This document shows positions 1 through 12,488 of a stretch of DNA of 64,000 nt, piece by piece. The position numbers and the translations under genes were made by a program. The notes beneath the pieces are model-generated. The model worked only from the letters and a program-made list of their open reading frames with translations. It made no database searches and was not told the DNA's origin. Origin of the DNA: Lagopus muta (taxonomy: Eukaryota; Chordata; Aves; Galliformes; Phasianidae); the NCBI RefSeq assembly GCF_023343835.1, contig NC_064444.1, positions 8,671,219-8,735,218 on the forward strand, in the 5' to 3' direction. The first letter of the stretch is position 1. Each line of letters opens with the position of its first letter.

Positions 1-2290
1 TTGCTGACCATTCTGCTACCTTCCAGCAGCATGGTGCAGCTATGTGGAAGGTATGGGCGCTGCTCCTTTCTTTCCTTCCCTTGCCTGTCTTTAATCTCCC
101 TTCTGTAGCTCTGCAGGAATGTAGGATTGTTCCCAGCTTCTCATATCCTACTGTTACTCTCTGGCCATCTCTTCTTTCTGAATTACTTGACTGCAGAAAA
201 CATGGCAGAGTTCCAAATCTCTTTCTTCCCAAATCCTGTGGGCAGTCAAGACTTAAGAGATCAGGTTAGTGTGTTAGCACAACCACTGTTTTGGTTAAGT
301 GGCCCCGTCCCTTGTCCTTTGTTAAAGTATTTTGTGAGGGGGAAATGATCTTGATGGATTTTCCTTTCACGCACTCTTCCCTGTAGGAGCTGTACTCCTG
401 CTTTTAAAAGGAGAACACCAGCAGCATTGTATGTAGATGCACAGAATATATGCTCGTGTTGTGTGTGCATGCAGAGAAGTGCAGAGGAACTCACTTCTTA
501 CATGGAAACAAACTGTTCTCGCTGCATTTATTCTTTCCCAGAGGCTGAGTTAAAAAAAAAAAACAAAAAAACAAAAAAAACCCACCCAAATGAGGAAGCG
601 ACCCTGCTTTAAATGCAGATTTCTGAACATTTCTACCCTATAGAGTTGAATGCAAATGTCTTTGTGGGCTCTCTTTTAGCTATGTGCCCATAAACATGAG
701 GTTTGTCTCTATTTTTCAGCGATTGAAATCAAGACAGGTAGCAGTGCATTAGGGTGCAGGAGGCATTGTTCACTGATTGAACGTAAACTGCAAAATGCTC
801 TCCATTAAAATGAAATGCCAGGCAGCATCCAAGAATTCCACTTCCCAGGTATGTAGCACTGTTTCCAGATTCCACTAGTTTAGTTTATGCCACTTAGAGT
901 AAGGGTCTCCACATTTGCAGACGTCTAAGTCCAGTTGCTAGATCCTTCGGCCTGGTAGGCTTGGTAGCCAAGGTGGTAAAGATCTAGGTCCAATCTGTTT
1001 ATTTTATTACGTGAGTGAGATCAGCAGAGTGTACAGATAGCGTTTGCACAAGGAGTAATTTCAGCATGGCAGCTACCTTTGGCTTCAAGTTGGATATCAT
1101 CTTCTTTATGGATGGGATGAAAATGGGGTAGGGGTTCAGACACTTTGCAGAATGTGCACATGAGCAGAAAAAAGGGAGTGCAGCAGAGAAAGGTGGAAGA
1201 GTAAAGTTAGAAAGGCAGAATAGTGAATGAAGGGGAACTGTGCCCAGTCACTCCCTGGGCGTTCCAGTTTAGTTTCCCACGTTTGCCCACATGCGTTGGG
1301 TGTGGAGTAAAGCATCGTTTCTGAATACATGAACAGAGCTTTAGCACATGGGACTACTGTGTGCTTAAGACATTGTGTAGAACTACTCTAATACTGGATT
1401 TGGGGCACACGGAGCTGAAAAAAAGTGAGTCACTAAAATAATCTACAGAAATGCTGTCTCTGACAACTGAGAATTATTTTCATGACATGTGATTACAAAA
1501 CAGGCTTACTAGGGAAAGATCTATTGACACTGGCCAAAAAAAAAGGAGAAAAAAGAGAAAAAAAAAGAGCCAGGAAAAGAGTCAGAGCCTGGAAACAAAA
1601 ATCAAACACAGCCACCTAGTTACAGAATGGCAATCTACTTCTATTCAGCATTTCTTACTGACAGATGCGAGTTCACATGGAAGTAAAGCCTCCTCATGTT
1701 TCAGTGGGATTAAAAGCGTTCCTACCACTCAAATTGTTGCATACGGCTCCTGTACTGCAGCTGTGGAGAAAGCCTGTCTTAGCTGTTGCAAAACTCGTGT
1801 ATGGTGAGATACCAGCCAAACATTTCTGAATGCACAGGACTGAGTGGCGGGTGGAGCGCTGACCCTGCAGGAAAAGCTAGGATCTTTCCTGTACTGCTTT
1901 TGTCAAGAAGTGTGCGTGAGTAGGAGAGTTTTCCGGGTCTGTTCTCTGTGTAGTGAAAGTAAGTGCTGACTTAATTGTTAAAGACGGCAATGGTAACGGT
2001 TCTGCAGCAGGAAGAATCTGCTGGTGTTCTGAGGACTGCTTCCAGTGCTTCTTTAAGCAAATCCCTGCTGCGTGAAGTGCTGTGAAGAGCAGTTATAAAG
2101 AGCCCTGGGCAGCTGGTGTGAGACTTGTGGGGCCGTTCTGCACAGCCCAAGGTTCGCCTATTCCCATGTACAGATAAGCTGCATTACGCTCCCCTTGGAG
2201 CAGTGCCATGCTGTCATGGCAGTTGTTCAAGGCTGGTCCCGGCCGATTCGGTTCACAGCTTGAGCACTGCTTTCCTTATCCCTGTTTGCA
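1..2290. other. Upstream flank of CES-A, no gene seen
   Basis: No exon-like open frame with splice sites is visible here. The stretch has an A-rich tract at about 551-582, a second purine/A-rich tract at about 1536-1575 and otherwise ordinary unique-looking sequence repeated in units B to D. The segment at about 185-552 is absent from C and D. It probably contains distal regulatory sequence of CES-A and the 3' flank of whatever precedes the window. Confidence 0.6.
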
Positions 2291-2321
2291 TTGCGCAACA
2301 GCTTTACTGACAGAGTATAAA
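2291..2321 (+). promoter_or_regulatory. CES-A core promoter: C/EBP palindrome and TATA box
   Basis: A perfect C/EBP consensus palindrome TTGCGCAA lies at 2291-2298, with a TATAAA box at 2316-2321. The start codon follows at 2381, so transcription would start near 2345 with a leader of about 35 nt. C/EBP factors drive many liver genes, which fits a liver-type carboxylesterase. The module is identical in all four units. Confidence 0.75.
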
Positions 2322-2380
2322 GGCAGCGCACAGAGTCGATCAGGGTGTGAGTAGGCTGCAGAGTGGCAACTGAGAAGAAC

Positions 2381-5300
2381 ATGCTGCTGTCCGTGATCCT
2401 CACCGCCGGGCTCACAGCACTCGTAGCTACTGGTGAGCTTCCAAAATGTTTTTCACTGTTGCCTGCTGCGAGGAGTTAGAGTGCGTGTGCAGTTTGCTTA
2501 CCCGTGGGAGTCCCAGCTCAAAGGAGGCCTGAAGTCCCAACCCTGCTGCACAGAGCTGAGGTCTGAACAGCAAAGAGCTCTTTGTTTCTTTCTCTGGTCT
2601 GCTTTCAGGCATTTCCCCCTTTTTTTTTTTTTTCTTTGGTCTCATTTTTTCTCACGTGCAGCTAGCAAAACTAAATTCCTATTGCAATATTTTGTCTGCT
2701 GAGTCAGAGACTCCAATATGCCATGTTTGTTGTTTGACTCTGATAAATTTCCCTCTGAGATTAAAGTAAATCTTACCTGAATGTTTGTGCCATTTGTGCA
2801 TGCGTGCCAGACTGTTTTCAGGTATGGTAGAAGGTGTTTTCTGTTTGTCTGTAGGGTCTATCGAGATTCCCAAGTGTGTTTTGTGCACTCACAGATCCTT
2901 TCCTAAATCAGGAAATGCCTTTTCTTTATGAGGGCAATCCGGTGGACTTTTAAGTAACAACAATCCTCACCCGGTTAGTGATGGGTGTGGAGAGTAAGCA
3001 CGTTACATGCTGCAGGCACGGTGTAGCTGAGGGAGATCATAGCTGGGAGCACTATCAGAATGGAGGCTGAACTTCAGTCAGCTCTAGCAATTAGCGTTTG
3101 TTGAAGGCTTGTGTTTGAAAAGGAGTTATTGAAACCAAGAGCAGGTGTGCATTCAGGTAGGCAAAGCTCTTAGAAAGCTGTCAGTTGCTCACTAGGAGAC
3201 CAATCCGTGATGTGATGTTGTGCACGCACCCCCCAGGGCAAAAAGCAGAGCAGCCAGAAGTGGTGACCAAATACGGCACTGCCCGAGGATACCAAATCAA
3301 AGTTGATGCGGCTGAGAGGAGCGTAAATGTCTTTCTGGGACTTCCTTTTGCTAAGCCTCCTGTTGGACCACTGAGGTTTTCTGAGCCCCAGCCTCCTGAG
3401 CCATGGCAAGGTGTCAGAGATGCCACTTCCTACCCACCAATGTAAGTAAAGCAGGAAGAAAAGCTTTTATGTTCTCCGTGACTTTATATTACCTGCAGTT
3501 TGGGGACGCTGATAGGCAGGCTGACCAAAAGCCACATGGATAAACTCCTTGGTGTCGTCTCACCTACTCTCACATCTGCTACAGTGAATGCGTTTGTGAA
3601 GAAATCTTCATAAGCTACTGTTTTATTGAGTGCTCTCTAATCGGCATCATAACTGAGCTAGTATGGACCTGATGACAGACCTGTGCTCTTTTGTGAGCAC
3701 TTGGTTATGCTTTAAGCCGCGTGGCTTAGAAGCCGAAACAGAAAGAAGCTGAGGAAACGTTGGAATAAAATGCTGATGAGTCACGTGGTTGAAAGGACAT
3801 GTAAGAAACTCCAGTTGTGCTGCTGCCCCCCTTTGCTAATTCAACCCTAATAACTGCAGTACAAAAAGCTATTGAAGTTACGTAATAATTATTATGCATT
3901 TTATTTGAAGTGATTTATAGCTGTATCCATCTGCAACTATACTTCTGTAATGTTCTGAAACATGCAAAACTGCGACTGGTGTCAAATTGTACTGCTCTGG
4001 ACTGTGGCCCCTTTTTACAGGCCTTGTCATGGCAACTCAAATGGATGAAAACATACACAGAATTAAAAATTTACTGTTTTCTATTTGTAATCTACTGTTT
4101 ACTATGTTTTCTGCTGCCAGCAATTGAGAAACGTACCAGAGATTTCTACTTTGCAAAAAAGCTGCACAATATAGCTCTGAAATTTTTGTTGTAACATTTT
4201 GATTGTATCTTCTCTTATTTTTTCAGGTGTCTACAGCCGAATATATTAGAGCAGTTTGAATCTGATCTTGTTCGTCTCCAGGTGTCTGAAGATTGCTTAT
4301 ACCTGAATATATATACACCTGTTTCTACAAAAACACAGGAGAAGCTGCCGGTAAGGAAAATCAGTACAAAACCTCTAGCAGGCTCGATGGCTTCTGTGAT
4401 TTGATGTGACAGATTGAGCCTGACCTTGAATCTTCTAACAGCTTCCTGAGGATGACAGTACTGTACTGCAAACTTGCAACCTGTACAGTATGTGGACTTA
4501 CTGGCACAGTTTTTAACGATTGACAAATAAAATCTTACTGGTTTTTTACTTAGGCAGTGTTTGATTTCCTGCAGGGCACTGGTAAAATTCAGGTATTTAA
4601 TGAAATCAGTGTGTGTTGTGAGGCTGCCAGCCTCCAATTTGAAAGACATTGACCATTTGTGAAATGTAACCTGAAGGACTCATGAGTGAAGCAGCAGAAA
4701 CAAGGGTATTCAGTCTGTGTCACAGGGAGCTCTTCCCTGTGCTGAACTGTTTCTGTTTGTTCCCCTTCCAGGTCTTTGTTTGGATCCATGGGGGTGGATT
4801 AGTTTTTGGAGCAGCATCATTCTATGATGGCTCAGCATTAGCAGCCTTTGACAACGTGGTTGTTGTGGCAATTCAGTACAGATTGGGTATAGCTGGATAC
4901 TTTAGGTAAGACAGGCTGTCTTCAATTTTGATAAACCATTTCTAATGTTATGCATGGAAATCCTTTGTGGAAAGGCCTGTGGAGTACTTGCTTTGGCAAA
5001 TAAACTCTCTGTTTCTTAATTACCCATGCAGCAGTTGGGAGCAACTTACAAGTCCCAGGTCTGCTTCAGAGACTGCTGTGGCTTGATTGCTGGCCTGATC
5101 TCAACCCTTTTCAAGCCAATTCTTTTTCAATTACGTAGAGAGGCTCCTTCACAGCTGATTCCTTGTCCTGCACACTGTATTTATCTGAGTGTTGTTTTTT
5201 TCCACATCAGGCATTTAAAGAAGTCTGTTCTTTCTTTCTAGCACTGGGGATAGGCATGCTCGTGGTAACTGGGGGTATTTGGACCAAGTGGCAGCTCTTC

Positions 5301-8300
5301 AGTGGATTCAGGAAAATATCATACACTTTGGAGGAGACCCGGGATCTGTCACCATCTGTGGTGAATCTGCAGGGGGAATCAGTGTATCTGCTCTGGTAAG
5401 TTCACCACAGGCAGGAATGCTTATTATTTGAGAAAGAAACCCACTGTCCACGATCACTCTCAGTACATTAATGAAAAATCAGTGAGAAAACGTGGGTGGC
5501 TTTTGGGTAAAGCACACATCACCTCAGTCTGATACACAGCTGATAACAGTGCAGCTTCTGGCTGTTGAAAGTGTTCTTTTTGTACCCAGATGATGTCGCT
5601 TAGAATCCCAGATGTCGTTTGTCCTCTTCAAATTTGAATGTCCGTTTGCTCCCGACTTCTCTCTTAGAGCTGTATTTTCCCCTTCTGCAGCACAGCCAGT
5701 CTGTTGGACATATGTGTACCTGATTCATACCTGGCTTGCAGTGTTGTTCCCTGAAGTCTTGTAAGCAAAGCTTTATGGGAGGGGAAGGGCAGGCGTGGAC
5801 TTATCCCTGTTAATGCTGCCAGAGACCTTTGCACAGCAGAACTCTGATCAGAGGCCACAGAGTAACACTCGGGTGACATTTTTTTCAAAAAAGGCAGTTT
5901 CTGATATTGAAGTCCTGTGTCATGAATAGAATGCATTTCCAGTAATGCCTGTTCTTGTTTCTGGATGCTGCTGCTTTTCTCCAGGTCTTATCTCCACTGG
6001 CAAAGGGCTTGTTCCACAAGGCCATTTCAGAGAGTGGTACTACAATTAGGACTTTATTCACTGAAAAGCCTGAGAAGGAAGCACAGGTGGGTATTTTGTG
6101 GCATATTTAATTTCCGAGATAGTCTTGAATGTCTTAAATGGTGTATTCAAGAAATGTGGATCTTGGTCTTTTTTTCTTGTGGAATTTCAACCACCTTCAT
6201 TAGAGACAGGATTCCTGTTTGCAGTAATACACGCTGGGTGAAACTTTGCTTTCCAAATACCCAAATATCCACAGATGTCTGAGTGAAAGCAGAAGTCCGA
6301 GGAAACAGTGGCAGAAGGCAGTGAATGAGTATGAAATGTACAGGAGTATACTGTCTTCAGAAAAAGCTGAGCTGCTCTTTTTGAAAGGAAAATGGCACCA
6401 GATCTCTCTCCCTTCCGCCTGGTGCCTGATGTGCTCACAGGAACAAAACTTTATTCAGTCTGTTGGCGAATGGAAGTATTTTGGAGGAGTAGGTTTTGTC
6501 TTTCTGTTCAGCCCACAACATGAAGGGTTATGAAAGCTTCTTGTCTCAGAGCTGAAATGCTACTGGCTTTGGTCCTTCCTAAGAAATTTTGACACCCCTC
6601 CAGCCCTCCACTCTTCCTACTCTGGACTCCAGACTCAGAGGCACATGGAGCCCATGTATGGGAATATACGGATAATTAGTAAATGAGAATGTGACTCATT
6701 TATATTGATTGCAGAGAATTGCTGCTGCATCTGGCTGTGAAAAGTCCAGTTCTGCCGCTCTGGTTGAATGCTTAAGAGGAAAAACAGAGGAAGAGATAGA
6801 ACAGATAACTCTAAAAATGGTAGGTGAAGTTATGCCTTGTATATGAGGGGCCTTTCAAATTTGATCATAACAGAGCATGCTGTACATGTCCTGTAATATT
6901 AAGAGAACTTGAAGAATATCTAACATCTGTCCCTTCTTTATGTTTTCAGGATATGACAACAATGCAACTGTGCCATACATCACCTGAGAACTGTGAACAG
7001 GTTCGTTCTCTTTAACTCTGTATGAGCATTGAGCTACACGTGTCTCACTGTCAGGTTCTGTCAAGGGAAGAGACAAGAGTATGAGAATCACGGTTTCTCC
7101 TGGAGAGCCTGAACATTACTTAACATCACAATTTTGTCCTTCTCTACATTTCTTACCGCAATCCTGGTTTTCCTGTTACTTTGCATTTCCAATGTAGAAG
7201 TTAGATTTACTCTAACCTCTCCGTTCATGGTACGAACCAGGACATTTCTCACTAAGAGGAGATGTAAATTAACAATAACCTACATTTTGCAAGTATTTAA
7301 ACACAATGTTAATCTTTGCATTGAATTTGCATTCAAAACATCGATTGTGGAAGAGAGCTTGAATACTACTATTCTTATATTTTCACTTGATGCGTTCATT
7401 TGCTGAAGCCTTGACTTTGTTTCTTTGTTTTTCTCCAGGCTCCCATGTTCATCAGTTCATGTGTGGATGGTGTGTTTTTTCCAAAGAGTCCCAGGCAATT
7501 ACTGTCTGAAAAAGCAATCAATCCAGTCCCATACATAATAGGAGTGAATAACTGTGAATTTGGATGGGTAATTCCCAAAGTAAGAGAGTTTAAATAGTTT
7601 TGGTTTTCTTTAATATAAATCTGTGGATATGAGATTTCAACATAAAAGTGTATTCCCTCTGTTACACAGGGAATGAAATTGCCTGATTTTACAGACGGAC
7701 TGGACAAAGAAGTTGCCCGTCAAGTATTACAGAGCTCGTTTGTATTATCATTTGAGGTGAGAGACCATTTCCCAAATAACCCAGTGCTATTTCTTCACTG
7801 GGATAATTCCATATTCACATTTCGTATTGCTAATAGTGACTAATCAACTTGGAGATACTCCATGTCTCTATCCTACATGCGCCACCTTTCAGAAATGAAT
7901 GCAGTGGAAATCCAGAAGCAATGCAGGCAGCTAAACACAGGTCCCATGACATTCAAGATGCACTAGGTTATCCAAGATACGCGTTCTACCAGCAGATGTG
8001 ACACAACTCCTACAGAACATACGAGCCTTTCTGAAGCTTCACATGGAGTATAGAAAGGACCTGGGGATGCCTAAAGTGGCACCAGGAGACCTGCATGTAG
8101 ACAGGGGAGGTTTTGCTTCCCTGTGTTTTACAAAGCTCTCAGCTTTCTGGTTGCTTTGTGCTCTCCTGAAACCACGAAACTTGAAAAATTGCAGATTAAT
8201 AGGTTAGAATTAAGAAGCTGATAAACATAGCCAGTACTTGTAAAGGGCCATGTAGAGCCATAGGAATCTATCATAATCTGGGAATGGCAGAGCCCAGGGT

Positions 8301-10191
8301 TTTTCTGAAAGGGAGTAAGTAATGGCCGTCTGCAGCAAGAAATGGATCTTATGCAATCCAGCAGGATTTCATTTCTCTTACGAGGGTTGTTTCCCCAGAA
8401 GGAAGAACAGAGGACCGTATCCATCTCTTAGCATCACCACTTGCTATTTATCTAGAGGCATTTGAGAGCATCCTTTTTGATCTTGCAAATCTCTTCTCCC
8501 AAAGAACATCCATGTTAGGTAAAGGTGCACCACTGTGAACTGTGAGCTCTGCTTGGACGCAGCAGGGGATTTTTTCTGAAAGATGGTGATGTTTGGAGTC
8601 CAGCCAGGGACACGCAGGTGGCACTCTCAGTTTACACTGTTACTCCTTTTAGGGTGGGTTCTCATCATGAAAAGTACCTTTCTTGTTCATTCCAGGGTGT
8701 TTCTTCTCACATTGTTGATCTTGTATTCAATGAATACATTGGGAAAGCAGAGAGCCGTGCTCAGGTGCGAGATGCCCTTTTTGATGCAATAGGAGATCAC
8801 ATGTTTACTTTCCCAGCCATTGAAGTGGCTAGGTACCACAGAGGTGAGTCTCTAATTCAGCATCTATTCATATCAACAATGTTTTTCATTCTTGCGCATG
8901 TCTTTGGACTTTATGTATGCGTCACACTTTGCTATCAGAAGATCTGCTAGTGTTTTGATTTTGTCAATTTAGCTTTGGTGAAAGTTCATCATCATTGTTG
9001 ACTGGCATTTGCAATACGAGCATTCTTGCGTTCAATTTTATTTTCTGTTAGATGCTGGCCACCCAGTCTACTTCTATGAATTTCAACATCGACCAAGCAC
9101 AGCCTCAGGCGTCGTTCCAGAGTTTGTAAAAGCAGATCATGCAGATGAGATTGCCTTTGTCTTTGGAAGGCCATTCTTAGCAGGTGATGTATCTGTGCTT
9201 GCTAAACAATTCTTTTAAAATCAACACTGTTATTAATTTCTCTCACCTGAGGACTTTCAGAATAGAATTTTGCTTAGTAATACTGGAATCAAAATAAGCT
9301 GGTTTTTTTTCTGTTTTTGGTAATAGTTACTTGTCATTAATGAATTCATCTGCTCTGCTCACATAGAACTCCCACAGCCCAGAGTAACAAGTAGGTTCAT
9401 AGAATGGTGTGGACTGGAAGGGTCCCTTAGAGATGATCTTGTCCACAGCCCCTTTGAACTGGTTACAGTGTATTGGAATTGACTGGACTGCTGTTTTTTG
9501 ATATTGATTTTTGAATATTGCCATTTCTTCTCTCACTTTGCAGGGAATGCTACGGAAGGAGAAAGTAAACTTAGCAGAACTGTTATGAAGTACTGGACTA
9601 ACTTTGCTAGAAACGGGTGAGATCCGTAGCGCTAACTGCAGCTCAAGTTTTGTCTGTGCTGCCTGAAGCGTAGCAGCAGCATGGTAGTTCCTGTCAATGT
9701 GGCAGAGTTTAAGATAAGTACTGAAACAAATAGTTTCTCTTCTTGACGATTGCAAGAAGAACTCTGGAAATGAACACTCAATCCCAAACAAAATCCAAGA
9801 GCTTTTTGTATCTGCAGTGGAGGATTAGATCCCCGAGTAAGGGCAAACATCATTACGTGTTTGCTGTTCCAGTGATGAGCGTTTTGATAAAAACATCCAT
9901 CTGTTCAGCTACTAGAATCGTGCAATCTGAGCTCCTGTTAGTCTTCTGAAACCACCTCAGGTTGAGAAGTCAGAGCACAACGGAGAGGTAACTTTTCATT
10001 TTTGTGCTTCCAGAAATCCCAATGGGGAAGGCTTGGTGCATTGGCCTCAGTATGGTCTGGATGAAAGATACCTGGAAATAGACCTCATACAAAAGGCAGC
10101 AAAGAAACTGAAAGAAGACAAAATGGAGTTTTGGGTACAGCTCACAGAACAGATGAGGAGTGAAAGAAGGCGAGAGCACACAGATTTGTGA
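2381..10191 (+). CDS. Carboxylesterase A (CES family, medium-chain acyl-CoA hydrolase-like), 544 aa
   Basis: Serine hydrolase of esters and acyl thioesters, expected in the ER lumen. Thirteen coding exons with GT-AG introns: 2381-2432, 3237-3441, 4227-4350, 4772-4905, 5242-5395, 5985-6086, 6715-6819, 7439-7579, 7670-7756, 8696-8843, 9052-9183, 9544-9616, 10014-10191. Exon 1 encodes a hydrophobic signal peptide ([17 protein letters not shown]). Catalytic residues are Ser214 in GESAG, Glu332 in NNCEFGW and His447 in ADHADE. The oxyanion motif HGGG is at 133-136, and cysteine pairs match the two CES disulfides. A sequon NAT lies in exon 12 and the protein ends in HTDL. Exon 3 is seven codons shorter than in the other copies, between the cysteines of the first disulfide. 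It may alternatively end in exon 13b (548 aa). Lengths and phases sum to an open frame. The family call is firm. The exact orthologue name is not. Confidence 0.9.
9397..9455 (-). mobile_element. CR1 3'-end scrap in CES-A intron 11
   Basis: The stretch 'catagaatggtgtggactgg' followed by 'aagggtcccttagagatgat' is the reverse complement of a CR1 3' end, minus strand. The same scrap is at about 22930-22988 and 36400-36458, and it is lost or rearranged in D. Confidence 0.7.
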
Positions 10192-10382
10192 GAGCTGCAG
10201 AGGATACATTTTCCTTTTACAGTCTGAAGTAAGGTCAACAGCAATTTGTCAGAATGCCGATTTTAACCTTGACTTTCTAACTCACTAATGTGTAGTTTGT
10301 TGTCATGATCGCAGGAAAACTACCCTTGATTCTCTCCCTCAGTGAACAGAGAGTTTCAGGGGAAGTGCAAGATGCTCATGGA

Positions 10383-10388
10383 AATAAA
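10383..10388 (+). terminator. Polyadenylation signal for exon 13a of CES-A
   Basis: AATAAA about 190 bp after the HTDL stop codon. It is conserved at the same place in B, C and D and lies just upstream of the CR1 remnant. Confidence 0.6.
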
Positions 10389-10439
10389 AATCAGTGATGA
10401 AGCAAGCGGGGGAAAAAAAGTCTCTCAGGTTCAAACAGA

Positions 10440-10631
10440 CCCGAGAGGGTGGTGGCACACAGGAACAGGTTGCCCAAGGAGGTTGTGGATGCCCCATCCC
10501 TGGAGGCATTCAAGGCCAGGCTGGATTGGGCTCTGGGAAGCCTGGTCCAGGTGACCCTGCACATAGCAGGGGGGTTGAAACTAGATGATCATTGTGGTCC
10601 CTTTCAACCCAGGCCATTCTGTGATTCTGTG
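10440..10631 (+). mobile_element. CR1 LINE 3'-end fragment, unit A
   Basis: This stretch reads as the 3' end of an avian CR1 element, with the typical run from 'ggttgcccaaggaggttgtg' to the 'gggttgaaactagatgatca' core. It ends in degenerate ATTCTGTG repeats. It is truncated at 5' and has no coding capacity. Equivalent copies sit in units B and C but not in D. Confidence 0.85.
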
Positions 10632-10639
10632 GTGTCCAA

Positions 10640-12488
10640 GGGAATATTGTCAAATATATTGAAATGTACAAGAAGTTATGTTTACTGAATATGTCATAGG
10701 TGTCACAGAATGTTGTCAGTTCCTTCTGCTCTTCCTTTCTGAGAGTGTCCTTGGTTGTCATTCTTCCAGCCCTCCTGTGAGGGTAAGAGCATCCGTCACA
10801 AACCAGCCGTGGGATCACAAGTGTTTTCCTGTTCTGTAAACTGTTACAAATACTGGAGCTGCAGGCAGAACGTTCAGCTGCAAGCTGGAACAGTGGCTGC
10901 CTCTAAATTTGACTTGTTTGGCTTTTCTTGTAAGTGTATGTGCTATGGTAGGCCTACAGGGTAAGAAATTATACCTCAGGATTCATTTATCAAATACTCT
11001 CACAGCACTGGCATTATTCAGTATTGCTCCTTCCATTTTCTTCATATTACAGTGCACACATTAGCGGTGAGATGAAAATACAACCCTTACTCTTGTTTGA
11101 ATTTGTTCGGTATTACTTTACTGTATTCTCCCTTCTTTATCACATGCCGTTTGCTGTTTCTGAAGCACAGGAAGTTCTATATGATTGATTGAATTGATTG
11201 ATTAAAGCTGTAGTGGGAGATGAGTGGGGTAGTAAAGCAGCAGGAAATCTTCCCCCTGCCCTTTGCTTGAGGTATTTCAAGTAATGCGTCCTCTTTTCTG
11301 AGAAATCTGACTGGCTTTCAGGCTGCAGAGAACGGGTTGCAGTCTGTTTGGCTGAGTGTCCCAGCTTGTGTTCATTAGGGTAAGGCTGGAACTCCACTGT
11401 TTCATTTTCAGCATGAAGATTTAAAAACTGGGTTAAAGCATGGTTGTCCCATCTTTTGGCTAGCCTGAGCCACACTGAGCCAGTTGGAATTGCCACGGGC
11501 TGCATAGAAAATATACAATGAACGTAATGCATATAAGTAAAAAAACCTTCCACTGCTATGTATTTTTCATTAAAACATCAAAAATAGAGGGGAACAAAGG
11601 CATCAAACAAGAGGGATATTTGACTGTGCTGTTGTGCAACTAATGCATCATGCAGGTGTAACGTACGTGTAACTGCATCTAAGGGAACATTCTTGCAAGG
11701 TTGAAGCATGGAATTCCATCCTTGAGATATATCAAGTTTTCTCTACACTTTTTCTTCTTTTATTACTGTCATTTTCACAGTAGTTCATAGTCTGTTTCAA
11801 AGTCTGTGCCAGCTGAATTATTTCCTTTTACTGCCGTGAACTTTGAGCAGTCTAGCTGTGCTGTAAAAAGCATGAATTAATCTGTTACCAGAGTCTTTTG
11901 ATTTAGCTTACATTTTGCATCTACTTTTTAATATCCTTAACATAACATTACTTATAATATCCTGCTCTTAGAGGACAACTAGGGAAGGCTGTACACTTCT
12001 CTTGCTTTTTTCTCAAATTTACAAGGAAAGCACTGTAATAGCAGATATTCCTTGTGATATGTTGAGGTGTATTTACATCTGGTCATACATGTAACTGATT
12101 CTAAGGGAATATTCTCGAAACTTTGAAGCATGGAATTCCATCCTCTTGCATCAGAAAGAAGAAACCTTTGCCTTGTCATGCTCAGAGCAGAGAATTCCAG
12201 TCCCACAAAGCTGGGATGAGATCTATGGAACTAAACGACGTGGCCCGCTTCCTCAGTTGTAGTGGCACTCAGGAGACAAGGGTTTGTTTATTGATTTATT
12301 GGTTGTGCTTCTGGTTTCCTGGAAGGATGCAGGCAAATCCTTTCACTTCCTCGGACCTCAGTTCCACTGCCTGTAGAATAATTATGCTGATCTTGTTCGT
12401 CAGCGGTCCTGAAATCTTCTCTTGATGATTTCTGGATTGCTAAATTGCAAATTTCAGGCTTTTTCTCTTTCTTTCTTACTGTTTACAG
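10640..12488. other. CES-A interval between the two terminal exons, no gene seen
   Basis: Up to about 10858 this aligns, distantly, with the 3' flank of CES-D. Beyond that it does not. A block of about 50 bp at 10862-10912 recurs in PDCD2L intron 4 (about 55655-55704). A direct repeat of about 55 bp occurs at 11667-11725 and 12091-12145, including the stretch 'gaagcatggaattccatcc'. Open frames on either strand here have no exon signature. Confidence 0.55.

Noticed and set aside
4215-4649. Minus-strand open frame of 144 codons antisense to CES-A exon 3 and intron 3, with relatives in B, C and D
   Set aside because: It persists only because the units are recent duplicates. It overlaps a well-supported exon in antisense and has no splice or family support.
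11140-11553. Minus-strand open frame of 137 codons, repeated in units B and C
   Set aside because: It has no recognisable domain or promoter, and its conservation is explained by duplication. The low mutation load makes any chance frame look conserved.
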